In this document: positions 8,801 to 13,230 of the stretch, piece after piece | Position numbering within the stretch: position 1 is the stretch's first letter | Layout: every line of letters begins with the position of its first letter | NCBI GenBank assembly: GCA_013202315.1 | Contig: JABMRZ010000055.1 | Span: 1-13,230 of the forward strand | Origin: Candidatus Tariuqbacter arcticus | GTDB taxonomy: Bacteria; Electryoneota; Tariuqbacteria; Tariuqbacterales; Tariuqbacteraceae | Direction: 5' to 3' | Length of the DNA stretch: 13,230 bases | Position numbers and translations under genes: made by a program | The notes under the pieces: generated by a model | What the model was told of the DNA's origin: nothing | The model's database searches: none | The model's input: the letters and a program-made list of their open reading frames with translations, nothing else

Positions 8801-9942
8801 TCTAATGAATTATTACTAATATCATATTCTTCCCAATAATTATTTTCCACTAATGGATCGTCTTCGCCAGAAACTCTTATATGATAACCCTCCGCTCCCC
8901 AAGCGCTTGTCCATGAGAAAGTTGGACTTATAGAATTAACATCCTCATCAACTGGCGCGATTGGCTCAGGTGTATTTCCAACTTGAAAGCAGAAAATCTC
9001 ACTGATACCTTCGAATCCTTCTGATGGGTTGTTCATATTTCTTTCGCTGCGTGAGTAAATCTGCCATACATAGTAACCGGTGGAAAAACCCTCTTCCGAT
9101 GTGGGATAGGAATAAGGAAGCAGGAAGGGACTTCCTACTTCCACAACTTTCCATGGACTTGAAGGATATTGAGGTGCGGTGAGAGCATCACTCCAGTCAA
9201 TTTCATAAAAAGGCCAGTTCTCTATCGCTGCATCATTAGACTGCCCTTGTTCTTTTGCACAAATCATAATACTGTAATACATCAACGTACCAATTGTCGC
9301 ACCGGTAGACCACCAACTAAAACTTGGATATGAATTATAGATTGGAGTTCCACCCTCCTCAGTTTCATCGCCTGGACCAAATAATTCAGGAGCAGAGGGT
9401 TGTGTGATGTTTACTTCAGACCATTCATACTTGATTTCCACCACATTGTCGGGATTGTAGAGCCATATTCCCGTTGAATCATATTCCAAGTAAAAATCAT
9501 ACCTATAAAGTCCGGCAGGCAGCGATCCTGTGTTTAACACAGCATCTTCAAAAACGGAATTAAAACTATGAGTTTGAAGCTGATTAAAATTAAAATCAGG
9601 GTCGTTCATGAAAACGTTGACATCGCCGGGTGGCATAACTAAAGGATTTGTAACGCCCCATCCGATTTCGCCATCAGAGACATCGGGGTCGGCGCAGCCG
9701 GTCACGCTGATTACCATTCTCATATAAAATGCATCGACTGTTTCAGACCAATTGTTTCTGATGGTTATGGTGAAAAGACTGGGATTGCTTTGCCAATCAG
9801 CAAATGTATATACAGCCCACTGCTGGAAATCTACTATGAAGTCGATTGACTCAGGCGGAGGCTGCGATTGCGCTGAAGCTGATGCAAAATGTAAGCAGAT
9901 TATCAGCGAAGCGATGAAGATGAATTTCAATACGCTTCTCAT
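2812..9942 (-). CDS. Giant exported protein with 22 tandem Fn3-like repeats
   Basis: A 2376-residue protein. The start is placed at the ATG at 9940-9942, not at an upstream in-frame ATG, because AAGGA sits 7 bp before it and it opens directly into a signal peptide (residues 1 to about 24, cleavage after ASA). The LIIC in the signal lacks the small residue required for a lipobox. Residues 25-182 are a unique beta-rich domain with an acidic, aromatic character. Residues 183-2364 are 22 tandem units, mostly 94-105 residues each (the first is 141). Each contains P-x-FSW near its start, a YxL/I strand, a YP...DxPL segment, a TYYWxV strand and an F-x-TP end. This is a fibronectin-III/Ig-like pattern. 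The C-terminus is short (about 12 residues) with no sorting domain, LPXTG or membrane anchor. Likely role: a long secreted or surface adhesin/stalk (inference). No catalytic domain is seen. Several adjacent units are recent duplicates. It is divergent from the S8 protease gene. Confidence 0.9.
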   Translation of the reverse strand: MRSVLKFIFIASLIICLHFASASAQSQPPPESIDFIVDFQQWAVYTFADWQSNPSLFTITIRNNWSETVDAFYMRMVISVTGCADPDVSDGEIGWGVTNPLVMPPGDVNVFMNDPDFNFNQLQTHSFNSVFEDAVLNTGSLPAGLYRYDFYLEYDSTGIWLYNPDNVVEIKYEWSEVNITQPSAPELFGPGDETEEGGTPIYNSYPSFSWWSTGATIGTLMYYSIMICAKEQGQSNDAAIENWPFYEIDWSDALTAPQYPSSPWKVVEVGSPFLLPYSYPTSEEGFSTGYYVWQIYSRSERNMNNPSEGFEGISEIFCFQVGNTPEPIAPVDEDVNSISPTFSWTSAWGAEGYHIRVSGEDDPLVENNYWEEYDISNNSLDHVPEEQILIPGGTYYWKVRAQPYGWWCDPVTFNVEDNEILEPSPGDEVLALSQLFSWNAPEGVETFEMQIRDEAGQEGIIENIYRVGTGASLNYPNDAELPLVPGKLYYWRKIDFAEGDLLGEIESYEELSFTVKPIELEAPETNTLKPDFRWEAPGLCQGDFYEFQISDADDPEVYNPAYTNQVTFQFFPYPSDADLPLIPGRAYFWRTVVYDSDLGIIGEPDDYPINGFEVEPVELIFPGNEDEISTIYPNFDWNAPYLCTGDAYEFQISDIDDPELYNPGFTHQLTMTSFPYPTDADLPLLPDRTYFWRVAVYDDNFGIIGEQEDYPIFSFTVEPLDLITPASGEEVNTLLPLFSWSGPMGIQTWELRIRDENNQGVIEDISSTSIQYPADAELPIVPGVTYYWRIMPVIDGSPAGEEEFYPEHSFSVMPIELSTPGEGEESGTLHPNFSWSGPTGVDSWELRIRDESNQGVVENIGATFLEYPADAELPLMPNETYYWQILPIVNGEPIGEEEFYPEYNFHTTPMELTAPYSGEEITTQYPNFSWDSPDLCIGDAFEFQISAIDDPEVLNPAFTFSLNRSDRSCIYPSDPDLDLLPGGTYYWKLMIDDQDLGLVGQPGEYPLSYFTVVFTGELDLYVSIPSSTPLLPQFSWSNIPAATNYTLLICTTPDISDVFYEISEITTTNYNYSADDEELAFNTEHHTKVFAYQNDVLIIESEFTPFTCEVEPPELTVTENTVNPLLPSFDWTEVPEAESYSLLICNSPDINDIFSEAPDLTGITYSYSADDEPLSFNVDYYAVTLVYNGGIAYTQSEFVPFTCVVEVPELTVTENTVNPLLPTFDWTEVPAAESYSLLICNTPDVSDIFNEVPGLTSTTYGYSADDEPLIYDVEYYALVIAYHDGAAYTQSEFVPFTCVVTTGLVLTVTINELEPLYPTFDWTEVPGTSSYSLLICNSPDINDVFHQIPELTAVTYTYSTDDEELSFNVEYYAMVYAYQDGTIITQSDFVPFTCEIAALSLTISYGDDPLHPTVDWDPVPGAASYRLYWNDAPDMTSSIWNGVTALTSLTYPLDAPALQFGASYAVWLQPLNADGEPYGPASGMAIYSIAAIEYNLTVVVPENTPLNPDFSWDPVPTTASYRLRVNTTAETGSWIWEGTFQATNATYPADAPLLSFGSTYYAWVQALDANEAELADPSPVVPFQTPEVEYNLTVELSDNQPLNPSFFWDAIPGAGQYRLRLNEGVDVSTWIWEEMVMGTNHTYPPDTPGLDFGTFYSVWVQALTSAGESYAYASDPVGFSTIILEPISLTYPVGETVENLTPNFSWEVQQYASSYEINLSYYDMSQIFWTSTLQGTSIDYPGDPPLDYGSTYYWQVQPLNEQGEPLGAPSAVSYFNTPVFDSPSLLSPANGSPIGSLNPSFTWSPRTPAPKYIIKMGLTPQLLAPFWTQIVPNPSAAYGGENIPLQYFTTYYWTVQALDDNDNPLGDPSEVFSFHTPVGSPQLIAPVNTSVPDLSPQFSWEALGAATEYTITAANNQSLDDIIWQATVSETQTPYGGAALSYGSTYYWGISAYLDGSTYGNPSEAAYFATPDLEQVSLLSPLGVTVSDLTPVLSWTALEGAANYLVEVSPTGDFSSIHHSMTIEGTSVQYPAEPALDWDTEYFWRVTGLDGGGNVVGLTSDVGPFSTPEYLTVDLIAPLGEVSSSRPQFEWSEMTGAAGFQLQVSGESGFNETLWEAQVSATSIIYGADEPLVFGEDYFWHVRALDADGNTLGQWSNTGSFSLVTTGIVILIAPVNTTVYTLTPTFSWEALEGAAKYGVMVYSDGELSDMLWSTMQVTGTSVAYPGQGVTPLEYGSTYWWQGVALDGDGNPIGDPCEAVSFTVSTALIPELVYPVGEEVENLTPAFNWNPIEGVNRFGIEVSSNESFTQVIWSDDNVSASSVTYPSSGVTQLQFSTPYWWKVTSLNDQGQPISDPSAIANFTTPSGEMVIELLFGP
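5755..6612 (-). repeat. Recently duplicated ~285-bp units 10-12
   Basis: Units 10 and 11 (residues 1111-1205 and 1206-1300) are offset by exactly 285 bp. They retain long identical DNA stretches, for example around TTCATCATCCGCAGAATAG and GAATAGCTTTCCGC. Both share TVTENTVNPLLP, then S or T, then FDWTEVP. Unit 12 is close but more diverged. This points to recent tandem duplication or gene conversion inside the coding array. Confidence 0.75.
7216..7785 (-). repeat. Duplicated units 6-7
   Basis: Residues 720-814 and 815-909 are two adjacent 95-residue units. They share FSWSGP, WELRIRDE, YPADAELP, TYYW and GEEEFYPE at matching positions. This is a second local tandem duplication inside the array, separate from units 10-12. 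Confidence 0.7.
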
Positions 9943-9949
9943 AATTGAA

Positions 9950-9954
9950 TCCTT
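9950..9954 (-). promoter_or_regulatory. Shine-Dalgarno deciding the start of the giant gene
   Basis: AAGGA on the minus strand, 7 bp upstream of the ATG at 9940-9942. It selects this ATG over the in-frame ATG ending at 9999, which would put 19 polar residues in front of the signal peptide. Confidence 0.75.
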
Positions 9955-10007
9955 AGAAAGATTTATTGAATGAAACGAAAAATTTGCAATATTCCCCAAC
10001 CTAATGT

Positions 10008-10109
10008 ATTAACCGGGTTTTTATAATTATAACAATAATTTTGCATATAATCAATAATAATTTACCTAATCTTCTCTCTGCTATTACACTAATATAAATA
10101 TCGGTTAAT
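10008..10109. repeat. Spaced 8-bp inverted repeat in the divergent promoter region
   Basis: ATTAACCG at 10008-10015 and CGGTTAAT at 10102-10109 are perfect inverted copies. They flank the predicted minus-strand promoter and lie upstream of the protease gene. They could be two binding half-sites for one regulator of both genes, or chance in AT-rich sequence. Confidence 0.35.
10026..10054 (-). promoter_or_regulatory. Predicted promoter of the giant gene
   Basis: On the minus strand TTGATT (10049-10054) is followed after 17 bp by a perfect TATAAT (10026-10031). The implied transcript start near 10018 gives a leader of about 75 nt before the ATG. The fit is good for a sigma-70-type promoter, but the region is very AT-rich, so chance matches are common. 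Confidence 0.45.
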
Positions 10110-10117
10110 CCTTTTTT

Positions 10118-10140
10118 AAGTGTTTTGTCCTGGAGCACTT
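10118..10140. other. Weak hairpin before T-run
   Basis: AAGTG (10118-10122) pairs with CACTT (10136-10140), followed by a run of Ts on the plus strand. The 5-bp stem and 13-base loop make a poor terminator. It could limit readthrough toward the protease gene or be meaningless. Confidence 0.2.
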
Positions 10141-10154
10141 TTTTTCAATTTATG

Positions 10155-10183
10155 TTGATTTAAACTAATAAATTGATTAAATT
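10155..10183 (+). promoter_or_regulatory. Predicted promoter of the protease gene
   Basis: TTGATT (10155-10160), a 17-bp spacer and TAAATT (10178-10183) on the plus strand would place the transcript start near 10190. That leaves a short leader containing the Shine-Dalgarno at 10206-10210. This is a moderate match in AT-rich sequence. Confidence 0.3.
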
Positions 10184-10205
10184 AAGAAAAGAACATAAAC
10201 ATATC

Positions 10206-10210
10206 AGGAG
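10206..10210 (+). promoter_or_regulatory. Shine-Dalgarno deciding the start of the protease gene
   Basis: AGGAG lies 7 bp before the ATG at 10218. It selects this start over an in-frame ATG at 10173, which would add 15 charged residues before the signal peptide. Confidence 0.8.
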
Positions 10211-10217
10211 AGAAATC

Positions 10218-12872
10218 ATGCACCGGATTTCAATGTTAATAATTCTTCTAAGCGCTGTTTTTATCGCTTCACTATCTTTCGCTGAGAACAATGCGGAATA
10301 CTATTACGATAGACTAATTCTGCGAATCGATAAATCCGCCGGTGAAGTTGCTCCACTGCAGACCCCAGAGGGTTGTCGGTTCGGTATACCTGGATTGGAT
10401 GATGTCTGCGAAAGAATTGGAGCGGTTAAAATCGAGAAGCTGATACCTTGGTCGACACCTCCGGAAGATGAAGGTTTAGTCGATATGTCGAGGGTTTACA
10501 TCGTCTACTTCACCCCGGAATTCGACCTTTTCGAAGCGATTGAAGCTTTCGCCGCCCAGCGGGAAGTGGTCTACGCTGAACCGCGATATATTCGTAAAAT
10601 GTTCTTCACCCCCAATGACCCGCTATTCGGCAATCAATGGGGCTTGGATAATTTCCACACTCAAGCTGAAAACGCCTTCGATTACTGTCAAGGCGATTCG
10701 ACCGTATCCATTTCCATCGTGGATTCCGGGATGGATATGGACCATCCCGATTTGGTGGGGAATCTCTGGGTGAATCCCGGTGAAGATTTGAACGGAAACG
10801 GCATCATCGATTTAGAGGATTGGAACTATATCGACGATGACGGCAACGGCTTCATAGACGACTTCTGGGGATGGGATTTTATGGATAACGATAACAATCC
10901 CGAAGATGTGATTCCCTCTTCACAGGGCGGAGGGCATGGAACCCACTGCGCCGGCATCGCCTCCGCCGAAACTAACAACGGCGTTGGAGTAGCCAGTTTG
11001 GGATTCAACTGCAGTATCATCCCGGTCAGAACCGGCGCTGGAATGCTGATCTATTACGGATACGAAGGCATAGCATATTCCATCAGTGTAGATGCGGATG
11101 TGATAAGCCTCTCCTGGGGCGGAGGGGGATATTCGCAAGCCGAGCAGGATTTGTTCGACCAGGCGCACGCTTTGGGAATCGCCGTCTTCGCCGCCGCCGG
11201 AAATGACAACACCAGTCAAATTATGTATCCGGCAGGCTATAATCATTTATTTGCGGTGGCTTCCACCAATTCCAACGATGTGAAATCCGGCTTCTCCAAT
11301 TTCGGAACCTGGATTGACATATCCGCACCCGGCTCGAATATCTACAGCACTTATCTGGGAGGCAGCTACACCGGTATGTCAGGCACTTCCATGGCTTGCC
11401 CCTTCACCGCCGGGTTGGCGGGTTTGGTTAAATCGGCTTTCCCCGATTTCACCCCGGATGACATCTTTGAAACAATTTCCATCACCGCCGATAATATCTA
11501 CCCTATGAATCCCGGATATATCGGTATGCTGGGCGCCGGACGAATAAACGCATATACCGCCATAGGTCCCCTTTATTTCCCCGCTTTATCGCTCGATGAC
11601 TATATACTCTTGGATGACGGCAATTATAATGGCCGCGCCGACCCCGGGGAAAATGTCGATATGATTGTCACCCTGTCAAATCTGCCCAATTGGCAAACCG
11701 CCACCGATATCATGGCTTATCTCTCTTGTTTCGAAGCGGGAATCAGCGTCACTCAAGGACAGGCGTCCTTTCCCGACATCCCCGCCGGTGAAAATCGCAG
11801 TAATGAGATGAATCCCTTCGAATTCAGCGTCAGCCCGGATTTCGTCCCTCAATATGTCGATTTCATTCTGAGTCTGATCTGCCAGCCCAATAACTTCACT
11901 TCCACCGATACCATTACTATGATGGTCGGCCGCCCGGATTACCTGGTGGTGGATGACGACGGCGGAGTTGAATTTGAAACCTATTACCTCGAACCGCTGG
12001 ATGAATTGGGCGAATCCTACGAATATTGGGATAATAGCCTGAGCTATCTTACGAGTGATATGTTGAATGAATACAACGGGGTTATCTGGTTCACCGGTAA
12101 TCAGGAAACCTTCACCTTGGATGCCTATGAACAATCTATACTTCAGCAATACCTCGAATCCGGCGGATATCTTTTCTTGTGCGGTCAATACATCGGCGAT
12201 GAAATTGGCAGCAGCGATTTCTATGCGGATTATCTGCACGCGGCTTTCGATAATCCCAATGTTGGCGCCGGTTTGCTGAATGGTGTGGAAGGAAACCCCA
12301 TCAGCGAAAATACTACAGTGTTCCTGGTCGGCGCGGGAGGCGCCGGTAACGGATTGAATTCACCCAGTGGAATAATTCCAACCGCTCCCGCCGAACCTTT
12401 ATATGAATACTCAAACGGTGTGGATATTGGGGCTTTGAGTTGTCTTGACCTAACTTGGAACTACAAACTGGTCTATATGGAATTCGCCTTTGAAGCGATT
12501 AGCGGTCTGGGAAATCCTCCCAGCAATACACGCACCGAAATATTGGAACTGATAATCGATTGGTTTGATTTCTCCGCTGCGATTAAACCCGGCGCAAATC
12601 TTACCCTCAGCGAATTTGAACTGTATCCTAATCACCCCAACCCGTTCAACCCTGCCACTGAAATCAGTTTCAGTCTGCCGATGACTACGAATGTTGAACT
12701 GGTTATATTCGATGTTCTTGGCAGGGAGGCGGCGAAATTATATTCCGGGCGGATGAACCCTGGGCCCCATTCATTGACTTTCGACGGAACTTCCCTTGCC
12801 AGCGGGGTCTATTTCTGCAGCCTGAAGACAGATCTGGGAACTAAGCGGATTAAGATGCTGCTGCTGAAGTAG
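10218..12872 (+). CDS. Exported subtilisin-like serine protease (S8) with C-terminal sorting domain
   Basis: An 884-residue protein. A signal peptide covers residues 1 to about 22 (cleavage after SFA). A propeptide of the fervidolysin/subtilase type follows (about 23-130). The S8 catalytic domain (about 131-450) has the full triad: Asp169 in IVDSGMD, His240 in GHGTHCAG and Ser391 in GTSMACP. Asn329 in AAAGND forms the oxyanion hole. A DLNGNG...DDDGNGFIDD insert (190-215) looks calcium-binding. Residues 456-572 form a CARDB-like beta domain (GRADPGENVD), and 574 to about 785 a glutamine-amidotransferase-like fold (DYLVVDDD...). The end (about 797-884) is a FlgD-like/type IX sorting domain: YPNHPNPFNP from residue 803, then a GVYF strand and a basic terminus. 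Expected role: Sec export, type IX translocation, and proteolysis at or outside the cell surface. The target is unknown. The neighbouring giant protein is a candidate only by position. Confidence 0.93.
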   Translation: MHRISMLIILLSAVFIASLSFAENNAEYYYDRLILRIDKSAGEVAPLQTPEGCRFGIPGLDDVCERIGAVKIEKLIPWSTPPEDEGLVDMSRVYIVYFTPEFDLFEAIEAFAAQREVVYAEPRYIRKMFFTPNDPLFGNQWGLDNFHTQAENAFDYCQGDSTVSISIVDSGMDMDHPDLVGNLWVNPGEDLNGNGIIDLEDWNYIDDDGNGFIDDFWGWDFMDNDNNPEDVIPSSQGGGHGTHCAGIASAETNNGVGVASLGFNCSIIPVRTGAGMLIYYGYEGIAYSISVDADVISLSWGGGGYSQAEQDLFDQAHALGIAVFAAAGNDNTSQIMYPAGYNHLFAVASTNSNDVKSGFSNFGTWIDISAPGSNIYSTYLGGSYTGMSGTSMACPFTAGLAGLVKSAFPDFTPDDIFETISITADNIYPMNPGYIGMLGAGRINAYTAIGPLYFPALSLDDYILLDDGNYNGRADPGENVDMIVTLSNLPNWQTATDIMAYLSCFEAGISVTQGQASFPDIPAGENRSNEMNPFEFSVSPDFVPQYVDFILSLICQPNNFTSTDTITMMVGRPDYLVVDDDGGVEFETYYLEPLDELGESYEYWDNSLSYLTSDMLNEYNGVIWFTGNQETFTLDAYEQSILQQYLESGGYLFLCGQYIGDEIGSSDFYADYLHAAFDNPNVGAGLLNGVEGNPISENTTVFLVGAGGAGNGLNSPSGIIPTAPAEPLYEYSNGVDIGALSCLDLTWNYKLVYMEFAFEAISGLGNPPSNTRTEILELIIDWFDFSAAIKPGANLTLSEFELYPNHPNPFNPATEISFSLPMTTNVELVIFDVLGREAAKLYSGRMNPGPHSLTFDGTSLASGVYFCSLKTDLGTKRIKMLLLK

Positions 12873-12873
12873 G

Positions 12874-12892
12874 TCGGATTCACCGAATCCGA
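12874..12892 (+). terminator. Hairpin just after the protease stop codon
   Basis: TCGGATTC (12874-12881), loop ACC, GAATCCGA (12885-12892) form a perfect 8-bp stem, 1 bp after the stop codon. The following sequence is AT-rich but has no clean T-run. It may be a weak terminator or an mRNA 3'-end protecting structure. Confidence 0.5.
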
Positions 12893-12913
12893 TAATTTAT
12901 CTATTGAAATGAG

Positions 12914-13050
12914 GCTCTTGTAAAAGTCTTGAAAATGTGTCACCCTGAACGCAGTGAAGGGTCTCTCTATTTGTTAAGTGTATAATAAACAGGAGATTCT
13001 TCATTTCATTCAAAATGACAATATTGTTAAGTATTGACTTTTGCAAGAGG
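12914..13050. mobile_element. MITE-like palindromic element (~137 bp, non-coding)
   Basis: The ends are inverted: GCTCTTGTAAAAGTC (12914-12928) against GACTTTTGCAAGAGG (13036-13050), with two mismatches. Inside, a second imperfect pair lies at about 12938-12967 and 12994-13022. CCCTGAACGCAGTGAAGGG on one side corresponds to the complement of TTCATTTCATTCAAAA on the other. The interior resembles the TCATTCTGAACGAAGTGAAGAATCTC type of dispersed palindromic repeat seen in many environmental genomes (general recollection, not checked). No transposase is encoded, so movement would need one in trans. Target-site duplication is not clear. Confidence 0.55.
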
Positions 13051-13230
13051 CTAATTTGATAAAAAATATGTGGGGAATTAGCTCAGTTGGGAGAGCGCGG
13101 GCTTTGCAAGCCTGAGGCCACCGGTTCGAGTCCGGTAATCTCCACTAATTCCCCACATATTTTTTATCAAATTAGCCTCTTGCAAAAGTCAATACTTAAC
13201 AATATTGTCATTTTGAATGAAATGAAGAAT
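12996..13230. repeat. Perfect inverted repeat, 86 bp per arm, around tRNA-Ala
   Basis: Bases 12996-13081 are the exact reverse complement of 13145-13230. The 63 bp between them (13082-13144) are the rest of the tRNA gene. The repeat ends only because the window ends, so arms may be longer. The left arm covers the right part of the MITE-like element, the spacer and the first 10 bases of the tRNA (GGGGAATTAG). Confidence 0.95.
13072..13144 (+). tRNA. tRNA-Ala (anticodon TGC)
   Basis: A 73-base cloverleaf. Acceptor GGGGAAT pairs with AATCTCC and includes the G3-U70 wobble that identifies alanine tRNAs. The D arm is GCTC...GAGC. The anticodon arm is CGGGC-TTTGCAA-GCCTG with anticodon TGC. The T arm is ACCGG-TTCGAGT-CCGGT, with discriminator A at 13144. 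The acceptor has one A6-A67 mismatch. CCA is not encoded (CTA follows), so it would be added after transcription. The gene is flanked by the long inverted repeat, whose left arm includes tRNA bases 1-10. Confidence 0.93.

Larger units (their letters stand above)
2851..9396 (-). repeat. Coding tandem array of 22 Fn3-like units
   Basis: Unit starts, by residue of the giant protein, are: 183, 324, 418, 518, 617, 720, 815, 910, 1015, 1111, 1206, 1301, 1397, 1493, 1589, 1685, 1781, 1880, 1974, 2071, 2167 and 2266. Subfamilies are visible by eye. Units 4, 5 and 8 share C-x-GD-x-YEFQIS and DDPE. Units 3, 6 and 7 share the IRDE segment and YPxDAELP. Units 9-12 share SLLIC and PFTC. Units 13-15 share SYRL and IWE. 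Units 16-22 share VxxLxPxFSW and YGSTYYW. Boundaries are by eye, with an uncertainty of a few residues. Confidence 0.85.

Noticed and set aside
2851..9396. Non-coding tandem repeat or CRISPR-like array across the giant gene
   Set aside because: The periodicity of about 285-315 bp is explained by coding of Fn3-like protein units in a single intact frame.
9877..9942. Lipobox in the signal peptide of the giant protein (LIIC)
   Set aside because: The residue before the Cys is Ile, not Gly/Ala/Ser, and a good type I cleavage site (ASA) follows, so lipoprotein anchoring is unlikely.
11676..12239. Minus-strand open frame of 187 codons opposite the protease gene
   Set aside because: It overlaps the well-supported protease domains entirely and shows no recognisable motif; best explained by codon bias of the sense gene.
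13098..13112. TTTGCAAG shared between the tRNA-Ala anticodon loop and the MITE-like element ends, suggesting tRNA-derived ends
   Set aside because: Only 8 bp are shared and the surrounding bases disagree, so chance is the simpler explanation.
12914..13230. Integrative element using tRNA-Ala as attachment site
   Set aside because: No integrase gene is present and the duplicated part is the tRNA 5' end in inverted orientation, not a direct repeat of the tRNA 3' end.

Overview
The window looks like a chromosomal segment of an uncultured Gram-negative bacterium of the FCB superphylum (the Cloacimonetes / Zixibacteria / Marinimicrobia / Fibrobacterota neighbourhood). The main clue is the secreted subtilase at 10218-12872. 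It ends in a YPN-x-PNPFNP-type C-terminal sorting domain, the kind recognised by type IX secretion systems in this group. The assignment rests on protein style and moderate GC, not on a marker gene.

Layout: (1) Bases 1-391 hold a small unidentified minus-strand gene. Its 3' end runs into a 15-bp sequence that recurs as the end of a mobile-looking repeat at the other side of the window. (2) Bases 620-9942 are three minus-strand genes read in the order giant repeat protein, FecR-domain protein, methyltransferase. The giant gene encodes a 2376-residue exported protein: a Sec signal peptide, a unique N-terminal domain and 22 tandem fibronectin-III-like units of about 95-105 residues that fall into clear subfamilies. 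The FecR-domain protein is also exported. (3) Bases 9943-10217 are an AT-rich divergent promoter region. (4) Bases 10218-12872 encode an exported subtilisin-like protease (S8) with a complete catalytic triad and several accessory domains. (5) Bases 12873-13230 hold a hairpin, a small palindromic MITE-like element and a tRNA-Ala(UGC) gene. This tRNA sits inside a perfect inverted repeat of at least 86 bp per arm that runs off the window.

Working model (inference): the giant protein is a long, flexible surface or secreted filament. It has no recognisable sorting domain or lipobox of its own. The divergent protease is surface-sorted and could process or remodel envelope proteins. FecR-like and Ig-like folds point to an envelope-associated partner, while the methyltransferase is cytoplasmic and its link to the others is only positional.

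The two features most worth a second look are the repeat architecture of the giant protein (recent unit duplications, and a set of units with a strictly spaced cysteine pair) and the long perfect inverted repeat around the tRNA. The latter may be a real composite repeat structure or a fold-back artefact at an assembly end.
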